DNA of 45,690 nt from Aquabacterium sp. A7-Y (GCF_026153205.1 NZ_JAPFBW010000046.1:1-45690), one strand, 5' to 3'. Positions 7,644-18,366 are shown, counted from the first letter of the stretch. Numbers and translations: made by a program. Notes: generated from the letters alone by a model not told the origin.

Positions 7644-8267
7644 ATGACCCGACCCTATCGCCGCCTCGACAAGAACCGGGCAGCCGTGCTGCTCGTCGAC
7701 CACCAGGCCGGACTGATGTCGCTGGTGCGGGACATCGGTCCCGACTCGTTCAGGAACAACGTGCTGGCCGTCGCCGACCTGGCCCGCTACTTCCATCTGC
7801 CCACCATCCTGACCACCAGCTTCGAGGACGGGCCCAACGGCCCGCTGATGCCGGAGCTGAAGGAGGCCTTCCCCGAAGCACCCTTCATCCCCCGGCCCGG
7901 CCAGATCAACGCCTGGGACAACGAGGACTTCGTCCGGGCCGTCGAGCAGACCGGCCGCAAGCAGCTGGTCATCGCGGGCGTGGTGACGGAGGTCTGCGTG
8001 GCCTTCCCGGCCCTCTCGGCCATCGCGGAAGGGTACGAGGTGTTCGCGGTCACCGATGCCTCGGGCACCTTCAACGAGCTCACGCAACAGGCCGCCTGGG
8101 AGCGCATGGCGGCGGCGGGTGTGCAGCTGATGAGCTGGTTCGGCGTGGCCTGCGAGCTGCACCGCGACTGGCGCAACGACGCCGAAGGGCTGGCCGCCTT
8201 GTTCGCCGACCACATTCCGGACTACCGCAATCTGATGACCCTCCACGCGGCCGGACAGCCGGCATGA
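7644..8267 (+). CDS. Isochorismatase-superfamily hydrolase, YcaC-like
   Basis: A 207-aa cysteine hydrolase. The catalytic triad of the superfamily is visible: Asp in VLLVDHQAGL, Lys in TGRKQLVIAG, and Cys in GVVTEVCVAFPALSA, preceded by the usual non-proline cis peptide region. The SFEDGPNGPLMPEL and INAWDNEDFV segments match the YcaC subgroup, whose physiological substrates are unclear. It has ribosome site GAGAG just before ATG. It stands alone, with a deletion scar of a molybdenum hydroxylase upstream and a histidine kinase downstream. Confidence 0.9.
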   Translation: MTRPYRRLDKNRAAVLLVDHQAGLMSLVRDIGPDSFRNNVLAVADLARYFHLPTILTTSFEDGPNGPLMPELKEAFPEAPFIPRPGQINAWDNEDFVRAVEQTGRKQLVIAGVVTEVCVAFPALSAIAEGYEVFAVTDASGTFNELTQQAAWERMAAAGVQLMSWFGVACELHRDWRNDAEGLAALFADHIPDYRNLMTLHAAGQPA

Positions 8268-8302
8268 CGAGCGGCCGGTGTGCTGAGTTGGAACGCAGGC
8301 CG

Positions 8303-8317
8303 CCGGCTTTTTGCCGG
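8303..8317. terminator. Possible weak terminator hairpin
   Basis: CCGGC-TTTTT-GCCGG is a 5-bp perfect stem with a T loop, 36 bp after the YcaC-like stop. No U-tract follows, so efficiency is doubtful. Confidence 0.3.
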
Positions 8318-8445
8318 GGATGCGGCCTCCGCGAGCCGGCCGTCGAAGCGGCAGCCGGCTTCCCCTATAGTCGGGTCCATTCGAAACGCGAGGCTCCCGC
8401 CCGCGTCCGCCCCCGGCCGGTCCTCGGTCGGCAGAACAGGTGCTC

Positions 8446-10335
8446 ATGCTCGCACGGCGTTTAGCTTCCACCGCCTCCCCTGCTGCACCGCCCGCTCCCG
8501 GGCCGGTGACGCCCTGGGCCGATTCCATCCTGTGGCGCCAGCTGCGAGGCCTGCTGCTGGCCGGCCTGGCGGCCGCGGTCGTGCTTTCGCTGATGCAGGT
8601 GCTGGCCCACGGGCGGGTCGAGCGCGCCGAGCTGGACAGCAGCCTGCGTCAGGCCCTGGACGGCGCGATGGGCCCGGCGCGCCAGGCCGCCTACGAGCTC
8701 AACCCCGAGCTGGCCGAGGTGGTCGTGGCCGGGCTGTGGGCCTCGCAGCGCTATGCCAGCGTCGAGATCCTCGACGACGAGGGCCGGCCGTTGGCGAGTG
8801 CGCGGGGGGCCGTCAAGCCACTGGTGTTCGGACGGCTGCTGCCGGTCCTGCTCGGTCCGATCGAGCGCCAGGAGCGGGTGCTGATGGACCCGCGCGGCAG
8901 CCAGCAGGTCGGCCGGCTGCTGGTGCAGCTGGACCTGCGTGCGGTGGAGTCCGACGTCATCGAGCGCCTGGTGGCGGCCCTGCTGCAGTCGCTGCTGATG
9001 CTCGCGGTGCTGATCGCCGTGGTCGCCGCGATCTTCTACTTCACCATCACCCGGCCCCTGGTGCAGGCCGCGCACACGCTCTCGGTCAGCGACGAAGGCA
9101 GCAGCCTGCAGCCGCCCCGCGGCCACGAGCGCAGCGAGATCGGAGCGCTGTTCGCCCAGTTCCGCCACCACATCGAGCGGGTGCGGGCCGCCGAGGCGCT
9201 GGCCCAGCAGGCCGCGCGCGACCTGGCCGCGAACGAGGCGCGCGTGTCGGCGCTGATCGAGTCGCTGCTCGAAGGCATCGTCACGCTCGACGCCGACAAC
9301 CGGGTCCTGAGCGTGAACCCGGCCGCGGCCCAGCTGTTCGGCCTCTCGCCCGCCGCGGCGGTAGGCCGGCCGCTGGCGGACCTGCTGCCCGACCTGGCCG
9401 CGGGCGAGCCGCCGACGCCGCCCATCTACGGGCCGGCCCGCCAGGCCCCGGGCGGCAGTCAGCACGGCATGACACGGGCCCTGCGTGCCGACGGCGGCAG
9501 CCTGGTGGTGGAGCTGTCGGACACGCGCAGCAACGCGCACGGCCAGGCGCTGCGCGTGCTGCTGCTGCGCGACGTGTCGGATTGGCTGGCGCTCGAGGAA
9601 GCGCGTCGCGAACGCGCCGCCGCCGAGGCGGCCGACCGGGCCAAGACCGCTTTTCTCTCGCGCATGAGCCATGAGCTGCGCACCCCGCTCAATGCCATCC
9701 TCGGGTTTTCGCAGCTGTTGTTGCTGGACACCGGCAAGACGCTCACCGAAGCGCAGCGCAAGCACGCCACGCTGATCCACGACGCCGGTCAGCACCTGCT
9801 GTCGCTGATTCGCGACCTGCTCGACAAGAGTCTGATCGAGGCCGGCCGGCTGCAGGTCGACTTGAAACCGGTGCCGCTGGCCCCGCTGGTGGCCGAGTGC
9901 CTGCCGCTGATCGGCTCGCTGGCCGAGCAGAAGTCGGTGCAGGTCGACGTGCAAGCGCTGCAGGAGCCGGGCCTGGCGGTGGTGGCCGACGCGACGCGGC
10001 TGCGCCAGAGCCTGGTCAATCTGCTGACCAATGCGATCAAGTACAACCGGCCGCACGGAAAAGTCGAGGTCGCCGTGCAGCGCCGCGAGCCGGGGCGGGT
10101 CACGGTCTCGGTGCAGGACAACGGCGTCGGCGTGTCGCCCGAGCGGCTGTCCCAGGTGTTCGAGCCCTTCAACCGGCTGGGGCAGGAAAACGGCCCGATC
10201 GAAGGGGTCGGCCTGGGCCTGGCGCTGACGCGCCAGCTGGTCGGCATGATGAACGGCACGCTGGATTTCCAGAGCGAGCCGGGCCGGGGCACGGTGGTCA
10301 GCATCACGCTGCCGCTGGCCCGCGCGGACACCTGA
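8446..10335 (+). CDS. PAS-containing membrane sensor histidine kinase
   Basis: About 629 aa. The order is: transmembrane helix 1 (LRGLLLAGLAAAVVLSLMQVLA, about 33-54), a periplasmic region of about 120 aa, transmembrane helix 2 (LLQSLLMLAVLIAVVAAIFYFTI), a HAMP-like linker, a PAS domain (ALIESLLEGIVTLDADNRVLSVNPAAAQLFG), HisKA with phospho-acceptor His409 in SRMSHELRTPLNAILG, and HATPase with N box NLLTNAIKYN, G1 DNGVGV and G2 GVGLGLALT. No receiver domain or adjacent response regulator is present, so it is an orphan kinase whose partner lies elsewhere. A GTG at 8440 is an alternative start. The last segment before the HATPase (DLLDKSLIEAGRLQVDL) is typical of hybrid-type kinases. Confidence 0.93.
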   Translation: MLARRLASTASPAAPPAPGPVTPWADSILWRQLRGLLLAGLAAAVVLSLMQVLAHGRVERAELDSSLRQALDGAMGPARQAAYELNPELAEVVVAGLWASQRYASVEILDDEGRPLASARGAVKPLVFGRLLPVLLGPIERQERVLMDPRGSQQVGRLLVQLDLRAVESDVIERLVAALLQSLLMLAVLIAVVAAIFYFTITRPLVQAAHTLSVSDEGSSLQPPRGHERSEIGALFAQFRHHIERVRAAEALAQQAARDLAANEARVSALIESLLEGIVTLDADNRVLSVNPAAAQLFGLSPAAAVGRPLADLLPDLAAGEPPTPPIYGPARQAPGGSQHGMTRALRADGGSLVVELSDTRSNAHGQALRVLLLRDVSDWLALEEARRERAAAEAADRAKTAFLSRMSHELRTPLNAILGFSQLLLLDTGKTLTEAQRKHATLIHDAGQHLLSLIRDLLDKSLIEAGRLQVDLKPVPLAPLVAECLPLIGSLAEQKSVQVDVQALQEPGLAVVADATRLRQSLVNLLTNAIKYNRPHGKVEVAVQRREPGRVTVSVQDNGVGVSPERLSQVFEPFNRLGQENGPIEGVGLGLALTRQLVGMMNGTLDFQSEPGRGTVVSITLPLARADT

Positions 10336-10347
10336 GCGCGCCTCTGG

Positions 10348-11142
10348 TCAGGGCCGGCGCGGCGCTGCCCCGTCCCAGGCGTAGGGACAGGGCGGGTCGG
10401 CGCGCAGCCGCCGGTACTCGCCCGTGGCCTGCAGCGCGCGCAGGCCCCGGTTGAAAGCGTCCAGGCGCTGCGCCGTCCCGGGCAGTACCGTCGGCAGCAT
10501 CACATGGGTCGGGAAATGCCCTGTCATCGGCCGGGGGTGGGCGCGCAGCTGTGCCGCCTGGTCGGCATCGAAGTGCCTCAGCATCAGCGAGCAGGCGACG
10601 TTGCGCTCCACCGGGACCACGTCGACGCGGCGGCGCAGCAGCTTGCGCAGCGCGGTCAGGTCATCGGGCGTTGGGTCGCCGCGCAGCTCGCCGGACTCGA
10701 TCATCGAGCGCATCTCCGGGGTGTAGCTGTAGTCCTGGATCAGCGCGAGGCGCCAGCGCGCGAGGTCGGCGTAGTGCTGCCAGTCGAAGTCCAGCTCGTG
10801 GTGGTGGAGGAACACCCAGTGTTCGGTCAGGACCGTGTCGGTGAGCACGAAACCCGTCTCGCGCGCCGGGTCGCGGCCCCAGTAGGCGGTGGCGTCCCAC
10901 TTACCGGCGCGCGTTTCGCGCAAGGCCCGCGACCACGGCAGGAACACATACTCGACCCGGTAGCCGCCCTGCTCGAAGGCCCGCCGCACGATACGCAGCG
11001 CGATGCCCTGGTCGGAGCGCGAAGCGGTCGCGTAGGGCGGCAGCTCACCGGTGGCGATGCGCAGGGTCTTCTCGTCGGCCCGGACGCCGCCGGCCACGGC
11101 AAACAAGGCGGCAAGGAGCAGGCACAAGAGGAATCCAGGCAT
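10348..11142 (-). CDS. Periplasmic solute-binding protein, family 3-like
   Basis: 264 aa with a signal peptide (LLCLLLAALFAVAGGVRADE, cleavage near residue 22). The mature part starts KTLRIATGELPPYATASRSDQGIALRIVRRAFEQGGYRVEYVFLPWSRAL, the family 3 amino-acid-binding fold. This subgroup, with no nearby permease, is often annotated as a transporter substrate-binding domain protein, and many act as soluble periplasmic sensors or have no known ligand. It converges on the histidine kinase gene (12-bp gap), so the two are separate transcription units. Ligand unknown. Confidence 0.85.
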   Translation of the reverse strand: MPGFLLCLLLAALFAVAGGVRADEKTLRIATGELPPYATASRSDQGIALRIVRRAFEQGGYRVEYVFLPWSRALRETRAGKWDATAYWGRDPARETGFVLTDTVLTEHWVFLHHHELDFDWQHYADLARWRLALIQDYSYTPEMRSMIESGELRGDPTPDDLTALRKLLRRRVDVVPVERNVACSLMLRHFDADQAAQLRAHPRPMTGHFPTHVMLPTVLPGTAQRLDAFNRGLRALQATGEYRRLRADPPCPYAWDGAAPRRP

Positions 11143-11250
11143 GGCGGGGTCCGCGATCCGGCAGGGCGGTCATCATACCCATCCTGCCGCCGGTCGCCCC
11201 CACGACCCCGGGGGGCTCCGGCCCGTGCCGGATGCCAGACAATGCCGCGC

Positions 11251-11601
11251 ATGAACTCCAAGCCGACAGCTCCGCTCCCTACCGCCGCGCAGCCCAAGCC
11301 CTCGCCCGCCGAGGCGCTGGTGCAGGGCCTGCAATCGATCGCGATCTACAACGACAAGGGCCATGCCTGGGTCGGCCATGGCCCGGACGAGATCGCCCGG
11401 ATGCGCGAAGGCTTCCAGCAGGCGCTGCTGGCCCGCGTGGCCGAGCTCGGCGAGCAGCGGCTCAGCCCCGAGCTGCTGGAGGCCATACGCAGCGGCGCGG
11501 CCGCTCAGGACGGCAGCGGCCGCTTCCACCAGCTGGCGCAGCGCGAGCTGGGCGGCGCGGCGGCACGCGCCGCGCTGCTGGATCAGGACGCGCAGGGCTG
11601 A
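11251..11601 (+). CDS. Small hypothetical protein
   Basis: 116 aa from MNSKPTAPLP (an ATG at 11242 would add MPR). The N-terminus is rich in proline and alanine, followed by a predicted helical body: AEALVQGLQSIAIYNDKGHAWVGHGPDEIARMREGFQQALLARVAELGEQRLSPELLEAIR. No signal peptide, membrane helix or known motif is seen. The acidic/basic alternation and codon pattern look like real coding sequence. It ends 9 bp before the stop of the converging RTX gene. Function unknown. Confidence 0.6.
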   Translation: MNSKPTAPLPTAAQPKPSPAEALVQGLQSIAIYNDKGHAWVGHGPDEIARMREGFQQALLARVAELGEQRLSPELLEAIRSGAAAQDGSGRFHQLAQRELGGAAARAALLDQDAQG

Positions 11602-11610
11602 GGCCCCACT

Positions 11611-12975
11611 TCACCCGTAGATGAAGTCGTTCGCCGTCACGCTGCCTGCAACGCTGAACTCGACCCGCCCGAGCAGCAGCGCATCCCCGCCACCGGCCGC
11701 GGTCGGGTTGTACCAGACCTGCCCGTCGAGGGTGTTGAGGTAGATGCCGCTGGCATTGCCGGCGGCGTTGCCGGTCAAGCCCACGCCCTTGAAGAAGGAC
11801 CCGGCCGCCAGCGCATTGCCCGCCACCGCGCCACCCGCGAAGCTCAGCCCGGCGATGCCGGGATTGAGCGCCCCGGCGAGTCCCGTGTCGAGCGCGTTGG
11901 ACAGCACGATGCTGTCGTCGGCATGGCTGAAGTCGGTGATCGAATCCGCGTTGCCGGCGCCGCTGCGGTCGAACACGAAACGGTCCTGACCGGCGCCACC
12001 GGTCAGAAAGTCCAGCCCGGTGCTGCCGTTCACCACGTCATTGCCGGCACCACCGTTCAGCGTGTCGTCGCCGCTGCCGCCGTTGAGGCTGTCGTCGTCG
12101 TTGTTGCCGTTCAGCGTGTCGTTGCCGCTGCCACCGCTGAGCGCGTCGGCACCGTTGCCGCCCACCAGCGTGTCGTTGCCGCTGCTGCCGCTCAGGCTGT
12201 CGTTGCCGTCCAGCCCGAACAGGACGTTGTTGAAGCCGTTGCCGCTGATCTGGTTGGCCAAGGTGTTGCCGGTGCCGTTGAGCGCGCTGGCGACGTTGGA
12301 AAGCGTGAGGTTCTCGACGTTGGCGTCCAGGGTGTCGCTGATCGTGCTGATCACCCGGTCGACGCCGCCGAACAGCGCCGCCTCCGAGACGCTGTCGCCC
12401 GCGGCGTCGATGAAGTAGGTGTCGTTGCCCGCGCCGCCCGCCATCGTGTCGGTGCCGGCATTGCCGTTGAGCGTGTCGTTGCCGGCGCCGCCCTGCAGGT
12501 CGTCGTTGCCGGTGCCGCCGCTCAGGCTGTCGTTGCCGTTGCCGCCCTGCAGCGTGTCGGCGCCGGCCCCGCCGCCGAGGCTGTCGTTGCCGTCGCCGCC
12601 CGACAGCGTGTTGTTGCGGTCGTTGCCGGTGATGACATTGTTGAGCGCGTTGCCGGTGCCGTCGACCGCCGCGGGCACCAGCGCGAAGCCGCCGCCGGGC
12701 TGGACCACCAGCTGCGTCGGCGTGTTGTCGAGCACCAGGTTCTCGACGTTGTTGCCCAGCGTGTAGCTCTGCACCCGCGAGACCACGGTGTCGGTGCCCT
12801 GGCCCGCGTTCTCGAACACCTGGTCGCCCGCGGAGTTGACGTTGTAGGTGTCGTTGCCGGCGCCCCCGAACATCGCGTCGTCGCCTGCCGACCAGTTGGC
12901 GTTGAGCGTGGAGAAGGCGTCGTTGCTCGAATCGACCAGCGCTTCGCTGGCCGCCGTGCCGTTGATGATTGCCAT
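11611..12975 (-). CDS. RTX-type calcium-binding repeat protein (paralogue 1)
   Basis: 454 aa starting MAIINGTAASEALVDSSND at 12975 (GGAG ribosome site); the frame extends upstream but not plausibly. About sixteen nonapeptide repeats of the GGxGxDxLx type (GGAGNDTLN, GGNGNDSLS, GGSGDDTLN) form parallel beta-rolls that fold on Ca2+ outside the cell. VENLxLxN segments typical of such proteins are interspersed. The C-terminus (DRFVFDRSGAGNADSITDF ... GIYLNTLDGQVWYNP ... NDFIYG) matches the second RTX protein at 27487. No signal peptide is present, consistent with type I secretion, but no ABC/MFP exporter lies in the window. No enzymatic domain is recognised. Confidence 0.93.
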   Translation of the reverse strand: MAIINGTAASEALVDSSNDAFSTLNANWSAGDDAMFGGAGNDTYNVNSAGDQVFENAGQGTDTVVSRVQSYTLGNNVENLVLDNTPTQLVVQPGGGFALVPAAVDGTGNALNNVITGNDRNNTLSGGDGNDSLGGGAGADTLQGGNGNDSLSGGTGNDDLQGGAGNDTLNGNAGTDTMAGGAGNDTYFIDAAGDSVSEAALFGGVDRVISTISDTLDANVENLTLSNVASALNGTGNTLANQISGNGFNNVLFGLDGNDSLSGSSGNDTLVGGNGADALSGGSGNDTLNGNNDDDSLNGGSGDDTLNGGAGNDVVNGSTGLDFLTGGAGQDRFVFDRSGAGNADSITDFSHADDSIVLSNALDTGLAGALNPGIAGLSFAGGAVAGNALAAGSFFKGVGLTGNAAGNASGIYLNTLDGQVWYNPTAAGGGDALLLGRVEFSVAGSVTANDFIYG

Positions 12976-13361
12976 GAAAAAACTCCAGGAAAGAGAGTGC
13001 GTGGATGCGCGTCGTCGACGCGCCCTGACCACCGCGACCGTCCTGCGCACCCGGAATGCGCCGGCCGGCCGTGGCCGCCTTGCCGCGGCGCCCAGGGAGG
13101 GGCATCAAGACCGCCGTCGTGCGCGCTTGTCTCCGATCCCTCGTGCTCCGGACGGCAGGACCAGCTTCGGCGATGGCAGGTGATGCCGCCTCCCTCTTGC
13201 AGGGGGGGCACCAAAAGGAGGGAAGGCCAGGCCGTGGCCGACCACGCGTCGGCCTGTGCCCGCGCCTCGCCCATGACGCGATCGATGTCGAGGATCAGGG
13301 CCGGGGGCTCAGATCGGCGCGGCGCATGCCCAGCCCCGGGGGCCAGGCACCGGCTTGTTCC
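12976..13361. other. Intergenic region upstream of the RTX gene, no gene recognised
   Basis: 386 bp between two leftward genes. Open frames here have no recognisable product. It should hold the RTX promoter, but I see no convincing -35/-10 pair. Confidence 0.4.
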
Positions 13362-13841
13362 TCACGCGCGCAGGACGACAGGCGCTTCACCGCCTCCCAA
13401 GGCAGGCAGGCCCGGGCGCACGAAGGCGGTCGCCGGCGCGGTCGGCCAATGCGGCTCGCAGCGATGCACGAGCCACTCGCGCTCGGCCGCCGCGCCAGCC
13501 GGCAGGGGCAGCCGGCCCAGCGTGTTGCAGCCGGCGTCGCAGGCCGCATACCGGAAAGCGCGCAGGTCCACGCCACCGGAGGGCAGCGGCCCGTCGAACA
13601 AGGAGTGCTCCCACTCGTCGAGCCGCTCCATCGTCGTGCTCTGCCCCTGGGGAGCCCCCAGGGCGATGCGGTGCACGTGCATCGCCAGCGGCACGCCGTC
13701 GCTGTCCCCTTCCTGCGATTCGCACAGCAGGCAGTACTGCAGCCCGATCCACCGGCCATCCTGCTCAACCCAGGGCGCATAGCAGTAGGCCTGGGCACCG
13801 GTGGCGCGCACATAAGCGCAGGCTTGCTGGAAATTCATCAT
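13362..13841 (-). CDS. Hypothetical protein
   Basis: 159 aa started at MMNFQQACAYVRATGAQAYCYAP (13841), with a strong ribosome site (AAGGGAAGG) 8 bp upstream; a longer in-frame start at 13988 looks non-coding. It has no signal peptide or membrane helix. Cysteines and tryptophans are frequent (YCLLCESQEGDSDGVPLAMHVHRIAL, YAACDAGCNTLGRL). I do not recognise the family. It lies upstream of, and in the same direction as, the RTX gene, separated by 386 bp. Confidence 0.6.
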   Translation of the reverse strand: MMNFQQACAYVRATGAQAYCYAPWVEQDGRWIGLQYCLLCESQEGDSDGVPLAMHVHRIALGAPQGQSTTMERLDEWEHSLFDGPLPSGGVDLRAFRYAACDAGCNTLGRLPLPAGAAAEREWLVHRCEPHWPTAPATAFVRPGLPALGGGEAPVVLRA

Positions 13842-14157
13842 GGCGGGCCTTCCCTTTCTGGCGATTTGTTGGAGTGAATTGGAGTCAGGTCGGCAGGAGG
13901 CAAGAGGCATGCCCACGAGCGTCGCGGCGCCAGGCCAGTCCCGGCCCGCGCCCAGGACTGGCGCGGGCCGCCGGGCCGCGCGGGACACGGCGAATGTTTC
14001 AAGGCCGGGTAGTTTTCACCCCCGCGCAATCCGCCGATGGCCCTGCAGGCCTTAACGAGGTCGGCCCCCGCCCTCCCGCCGGAGGAACGGCGGTTGCAGC
14101 CCTTACCGAGGCGCCCCGACCGATCGCGCCGCCCTCCAACCCTCTCCGGGAGATCCC
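13842..14157. other. Divergent intergenic region, no gene recognised
   Basis: 316 bp between the hypothetical gene and the ferritin-like pair. No convincing open frame or promoter was found; CCTTAACGAGG and CCCTTACCGAGG near 14050 and 14100 are short similar sequences of unknown meaning. Confidence 0.4.
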
Positions 14158-14963
14158 ATGGCCTTGACCCTGTTCGACGACCGTGGCTGCTCGCTCGACC
14201 AGCAGCGCTTCACTTGGCGCGACATGGTGCAGACGCCCATCAGCAAGCCCGACGATGACGCCTACCCCCGCGTGCGCATCATCCTGATGAACGGGCTGGA
14301 AGTGGAGGCGCTGCGCTTCTCCCACACCTGCGCGATCCCTACGATCGCCACCGTGCCGACCCCTTGTCCAAGCCGCACGCGCTGACCATCACGGCGGCGG
14401 AGCAGCAGACCCACAACTACTACATGAACATCGGCCCGCTGTTCAGCGACCCGATGGCCCGCCTGCTGTATGCCGAGATCGCCTCCATCGAGGAGCAGCA
14501 CACCACCCAGTACGAGTCGCTGATGGACCCGACCGAAAGCTGGCTCGAGAAGTGGCTGCTGCACAAAGCGAACGAGGTCTACAACCACCACGCCTGCGCG
14601 AGCCAGGAGAGCAACCCCCGCATCCGCGCGTTCCGGGAGCGTTTCCTCGACTACGAGCTGGGCCACCTGCATGAGGCGATCGCGCTGTTCCAGCAGATTG
14701 AGCGGCGCGATGCCGCGGAGGTCTTGCCGGCCGTGCTGCCCGACCCCATCCCCATCACCTCGCAGCGCGAGTTCGTGCGCCAGGTGCTGGCCCGCGAGGT
14801 GGACCTGCGTGCCGACGGCAGCCGTTTTGTCGACCGCCTGCAAGAGAACCCGCGGTCCCTCGACTACCGGGACGAGCTCAACGCCGAACTGTCGCCGACC
14901 CTGGCGGTGGCCCAGGGCTACCGCTGGCAGCCGGGTACCGAGTTGATGCGGTACGCCGCCTGA
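14158..14963 (+). pseudogene. Ferritin-like protein gene with internal deletion and frame change
   Basis: The N-terminal part (14158 onward) reads MALTLFDDRGCSLDQQRFTWRDMVQTPISK, then ...RVRIILMNGLEVEALRFSHTC. At about 14329-14336 the homology jumps to the neighbouring frame, which reads RDPYDRHRADPLSKPHALTITAAEQQTHNYYMNIGP and continues to 14963, including IASIEEQHTTQYESLMDP and YELGHLHEAIALF. From my memory of the family, intact members are about 350 aa, with roughly 100-130 residues between these two parts that are missing here. EEQH and the helical pattern indicate a ferritin-like diiron fold. The pieces are out of frame, so no intact product is expected. A good ribosome site (GGGAG) precedes the ATG. 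Confidence 0.75.
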
Positions 14964-15022
14964 AGCACTGGAACAACAGCACCGGCACGCCACCCGTCGG
15001 TCTTTCTACAGGAGTCCCCGCG

Positions 15023-15795
15023 ATGCAAAAGAAAACCCCCTTGGGCCGGAACAAGACCGGCATCCAGATGTCCCCGGTCGATGCGGCCCGCATGCAGGCC
15101 GGCAGCGAAGCGGCGATGCTGCCGGACCAGGACGCCCTCGATGCCCCGCCGCCGCTCGTCGACACCAGCTATGCCAGCGTCCGCCAAGGCTACATGCGGG
15201 AGGACGAAGGCCTGGGCTCGGTGCCACCGCCCGGCACGCAGAAAGGCTTGTTGAAGTCGGGCGCCGACATGATCACCGGCACCCGGCCCCAGGTGCTGGT
15301 CGACAAGCTGGGCGAGCGTCTCGCCTTCGAGCGCGGCGGCGTGCGGCTGTACGACAGCCTGCTGGTGAAGTGCTCCGCCGCCGCGCACCCTCTGCCCGAC
15401 GCAACACTGACACGCTGCGGCGCTTCCGCGACGAGGAGGCCCGCCACTTCGTGATCGTCGTCGAGGCCCTTCGCAGCCTCGGCGCCGACCCCACGGCGCA
15501 GACCCCCTGCGCGGATCTGGTCGGCGTCGAGAGCCTCGGGCTGGTACAGGCCATGAACGACCCGCGCACCTCGGTGCAGCAGGGCCTGCATGTGATGCTC
15601 GACGCGGAGCTGCTCGACAACGCCGGCTGGGACCTGCTGGCCCGGCTGGCCCGCGCGGCCGGCCATGACGAGATCGCCGAGGGCTTCGACGATGCACTAC
15701 GCCAGGAGGCCGTTCACCCGGCCCAACTGCGCAGCTGGGTGGAGCTGATGACGCTGGGCGACAGCTCGATGCTGCGCCCTGCCGCGCCGCACTGA
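15023..15795 (+). pseudogene. Second ferritin-like gene, frameshifted
   Basis: It starts MQKKTPLGRNKTGIQMSPVDAARM with ribosome site AGGAG. Frame 1 runs through GSVPPPGTQKGLLKSGADMITGTRPQVLVDKLGERLAFERGGVRLYDSLLVK to about 15400, then becomes nonsense. The second frame continues from about 15403 with DTLRRFRDEEARHFVIVVEALRSLGADPTAQTPCADLVGVESLGLVQAMNDPRTSVQQ and ends at 15795. LAFERGGVRLYD and RDEEARHF supply the paired E/ExxH helices of a ferritin-like fold. The spacer between the halves also seems shorter than usual, so a small deletion may have caused the shift. It forms a two-gene unit with the preceding gene (59-bp gap); both are broken. Confidence 0.75.
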
Positions 15796-15854
15796 GCCGC
15801 CCGCCCCGGGACGCGCGCCGGGTCGACCGCCGCGCGTCCCCGCGCTTTCCTGTA

Positions 15855-15882
15855 TTGACCTGTATAGACAAGTAGCTATCAT
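15855..15882 (+). promoter_or_regulatory. hut promoter with overlapping HutC-like operator
   Basis: TTGACC (15855-15860) and TATCAT (15877-15882) form a -35/-10 pair with a 16-bp spacer. The spacer contains CCTGTATAGACAAG, an imperfect palindrome (ACCTGTATAGACAAGT, 15858-15873) resembling the CTTGTATATACAAG-type operators bound by HutC. Repressor binding here would block RNA polymerase directly. hutC itself starts 30 bp downstream, so the operon is autoregulated. Confidence 0.7.
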
Positions 15883-15912
15883 GCGGTCCACCCTCCGTTT
15901 TTCGACCGCGCC

Positions 15913-16650
15913 ATGTCCAGCCAGGCCGCCGCTCCCGAATACCTGAAACTCAAGCGCCACATCCTGGGCCGCATCGCCGCCGGCGACTGGCGGGCCGGCG
16001 AGCGCATCCCGAGCGAAGGCGAGCTGACGCGCGAGTTCGGGCTGTCGCGCATGACGGTCAACCGCGCGCTGCGCGAGCTGGCCGCCACCGGTGCGATCAC
16101 GCGCGTGCAGGGCGTCGGCTCCTTCGTGGCGGGGCCCAAGGCCGAGTCCACGCTGGTCGAGGTGCACGGCATCCGCGACGAGATCCGTCAGCGCGGCCAG
16201 CGCCACCGCGCCGAGGTGCTGGCGCTGCGCCGGGTCGAGGCCGACGCGCTGCTCGCGCAGTCCTTCGGCATCGCGGTCGGCGCCCCGTTGTTCCACTCAC
16301 TGCTGCTGCACCACGCCGACGAGCAGCCCCTGCAGCTCGAAGACCGGCATGTCAACCCGGGCGCCGTGCCGCATTACCTGGCGCAGGACTTCACGCTCGA
16401 TACGCCCCACCACTATCTCTCGCGCGTCGCGCCGCTGGAACAGGCCGAGCATGTCATCGAGGCCGATGCCGCGACGCCCGAGACCGCCCGCCACCTGCAG
16501 CTGCAGCCCGACGAAGCGGTACTGATCCTGAACCGGCGCACCTGGTCGCACGGGCGTGTCGTCAGCGTCGCGCGGCTGATCCACCCGGCGCGGCGCTACC
16601 GCCTGAGCGGCCGCTTTTCATTCACCCAGCCGCAGCCCCCTCACGGCTGA
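15913..16650 (+). CDS. hutC: Histidine utilisation repressor HutC (GntR family)
   Basis: 245 aa. The N-terminal winged helix (YLKLKRHILGRIAAGDWRAGERIPSEGELTREFGLSRMTVNRALRELAATGAITRVQGVGSFVAG) is followed by a UTRA effector domain (LVEVHGIRDEIRQRGQRHRAEVL ... LILNRRTWSHGRVVSVARLIHPARRYRLSGRF). In studied bacteria urocanate releases HutC from DNA. It is the first gene of the hut operon, 27 bp before hutU, and the operator lies upstream of it. The C-terminal YRLSGRF is a hallmark of HutC. Confidence 0.95.
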   Translation: MSSQAAAPEYLKLKRHILGRIAAGDWRAGERIPSEGELTREFGLSRMTVNRALRELAATGAITRVQGVGSFVAGPKAESTLVEVHGIRDEIRQRGQRHRAEVLALRRVEADALLAQSFGIAVGAPLFHSLLLHHADEQPLQLEDRHVNPGAVPHYLAQDFTLDTPHHYLSRVAPLEQAEHVIEADAATPETARHLQLQPDEAVLILNRRTWSHGRVVSVARLIHPARRYRLSGRFSFTQPQPPHG

Positions 16651-16677
16651 GCCGAACGCACCCGCAAGGAGACACCG

Positions 16678-18362
<1,685 letters not shown>

Positions 18363-18366
<4 letters not shown>

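Noticed and set aside
11923-13782. Long plus-strand open frame opposite the RTX gene
   Set aside because: Valine-, alanine- and glutamine-rich repeats mirror the RTX nonapeptides on the other strand; no independent homology.
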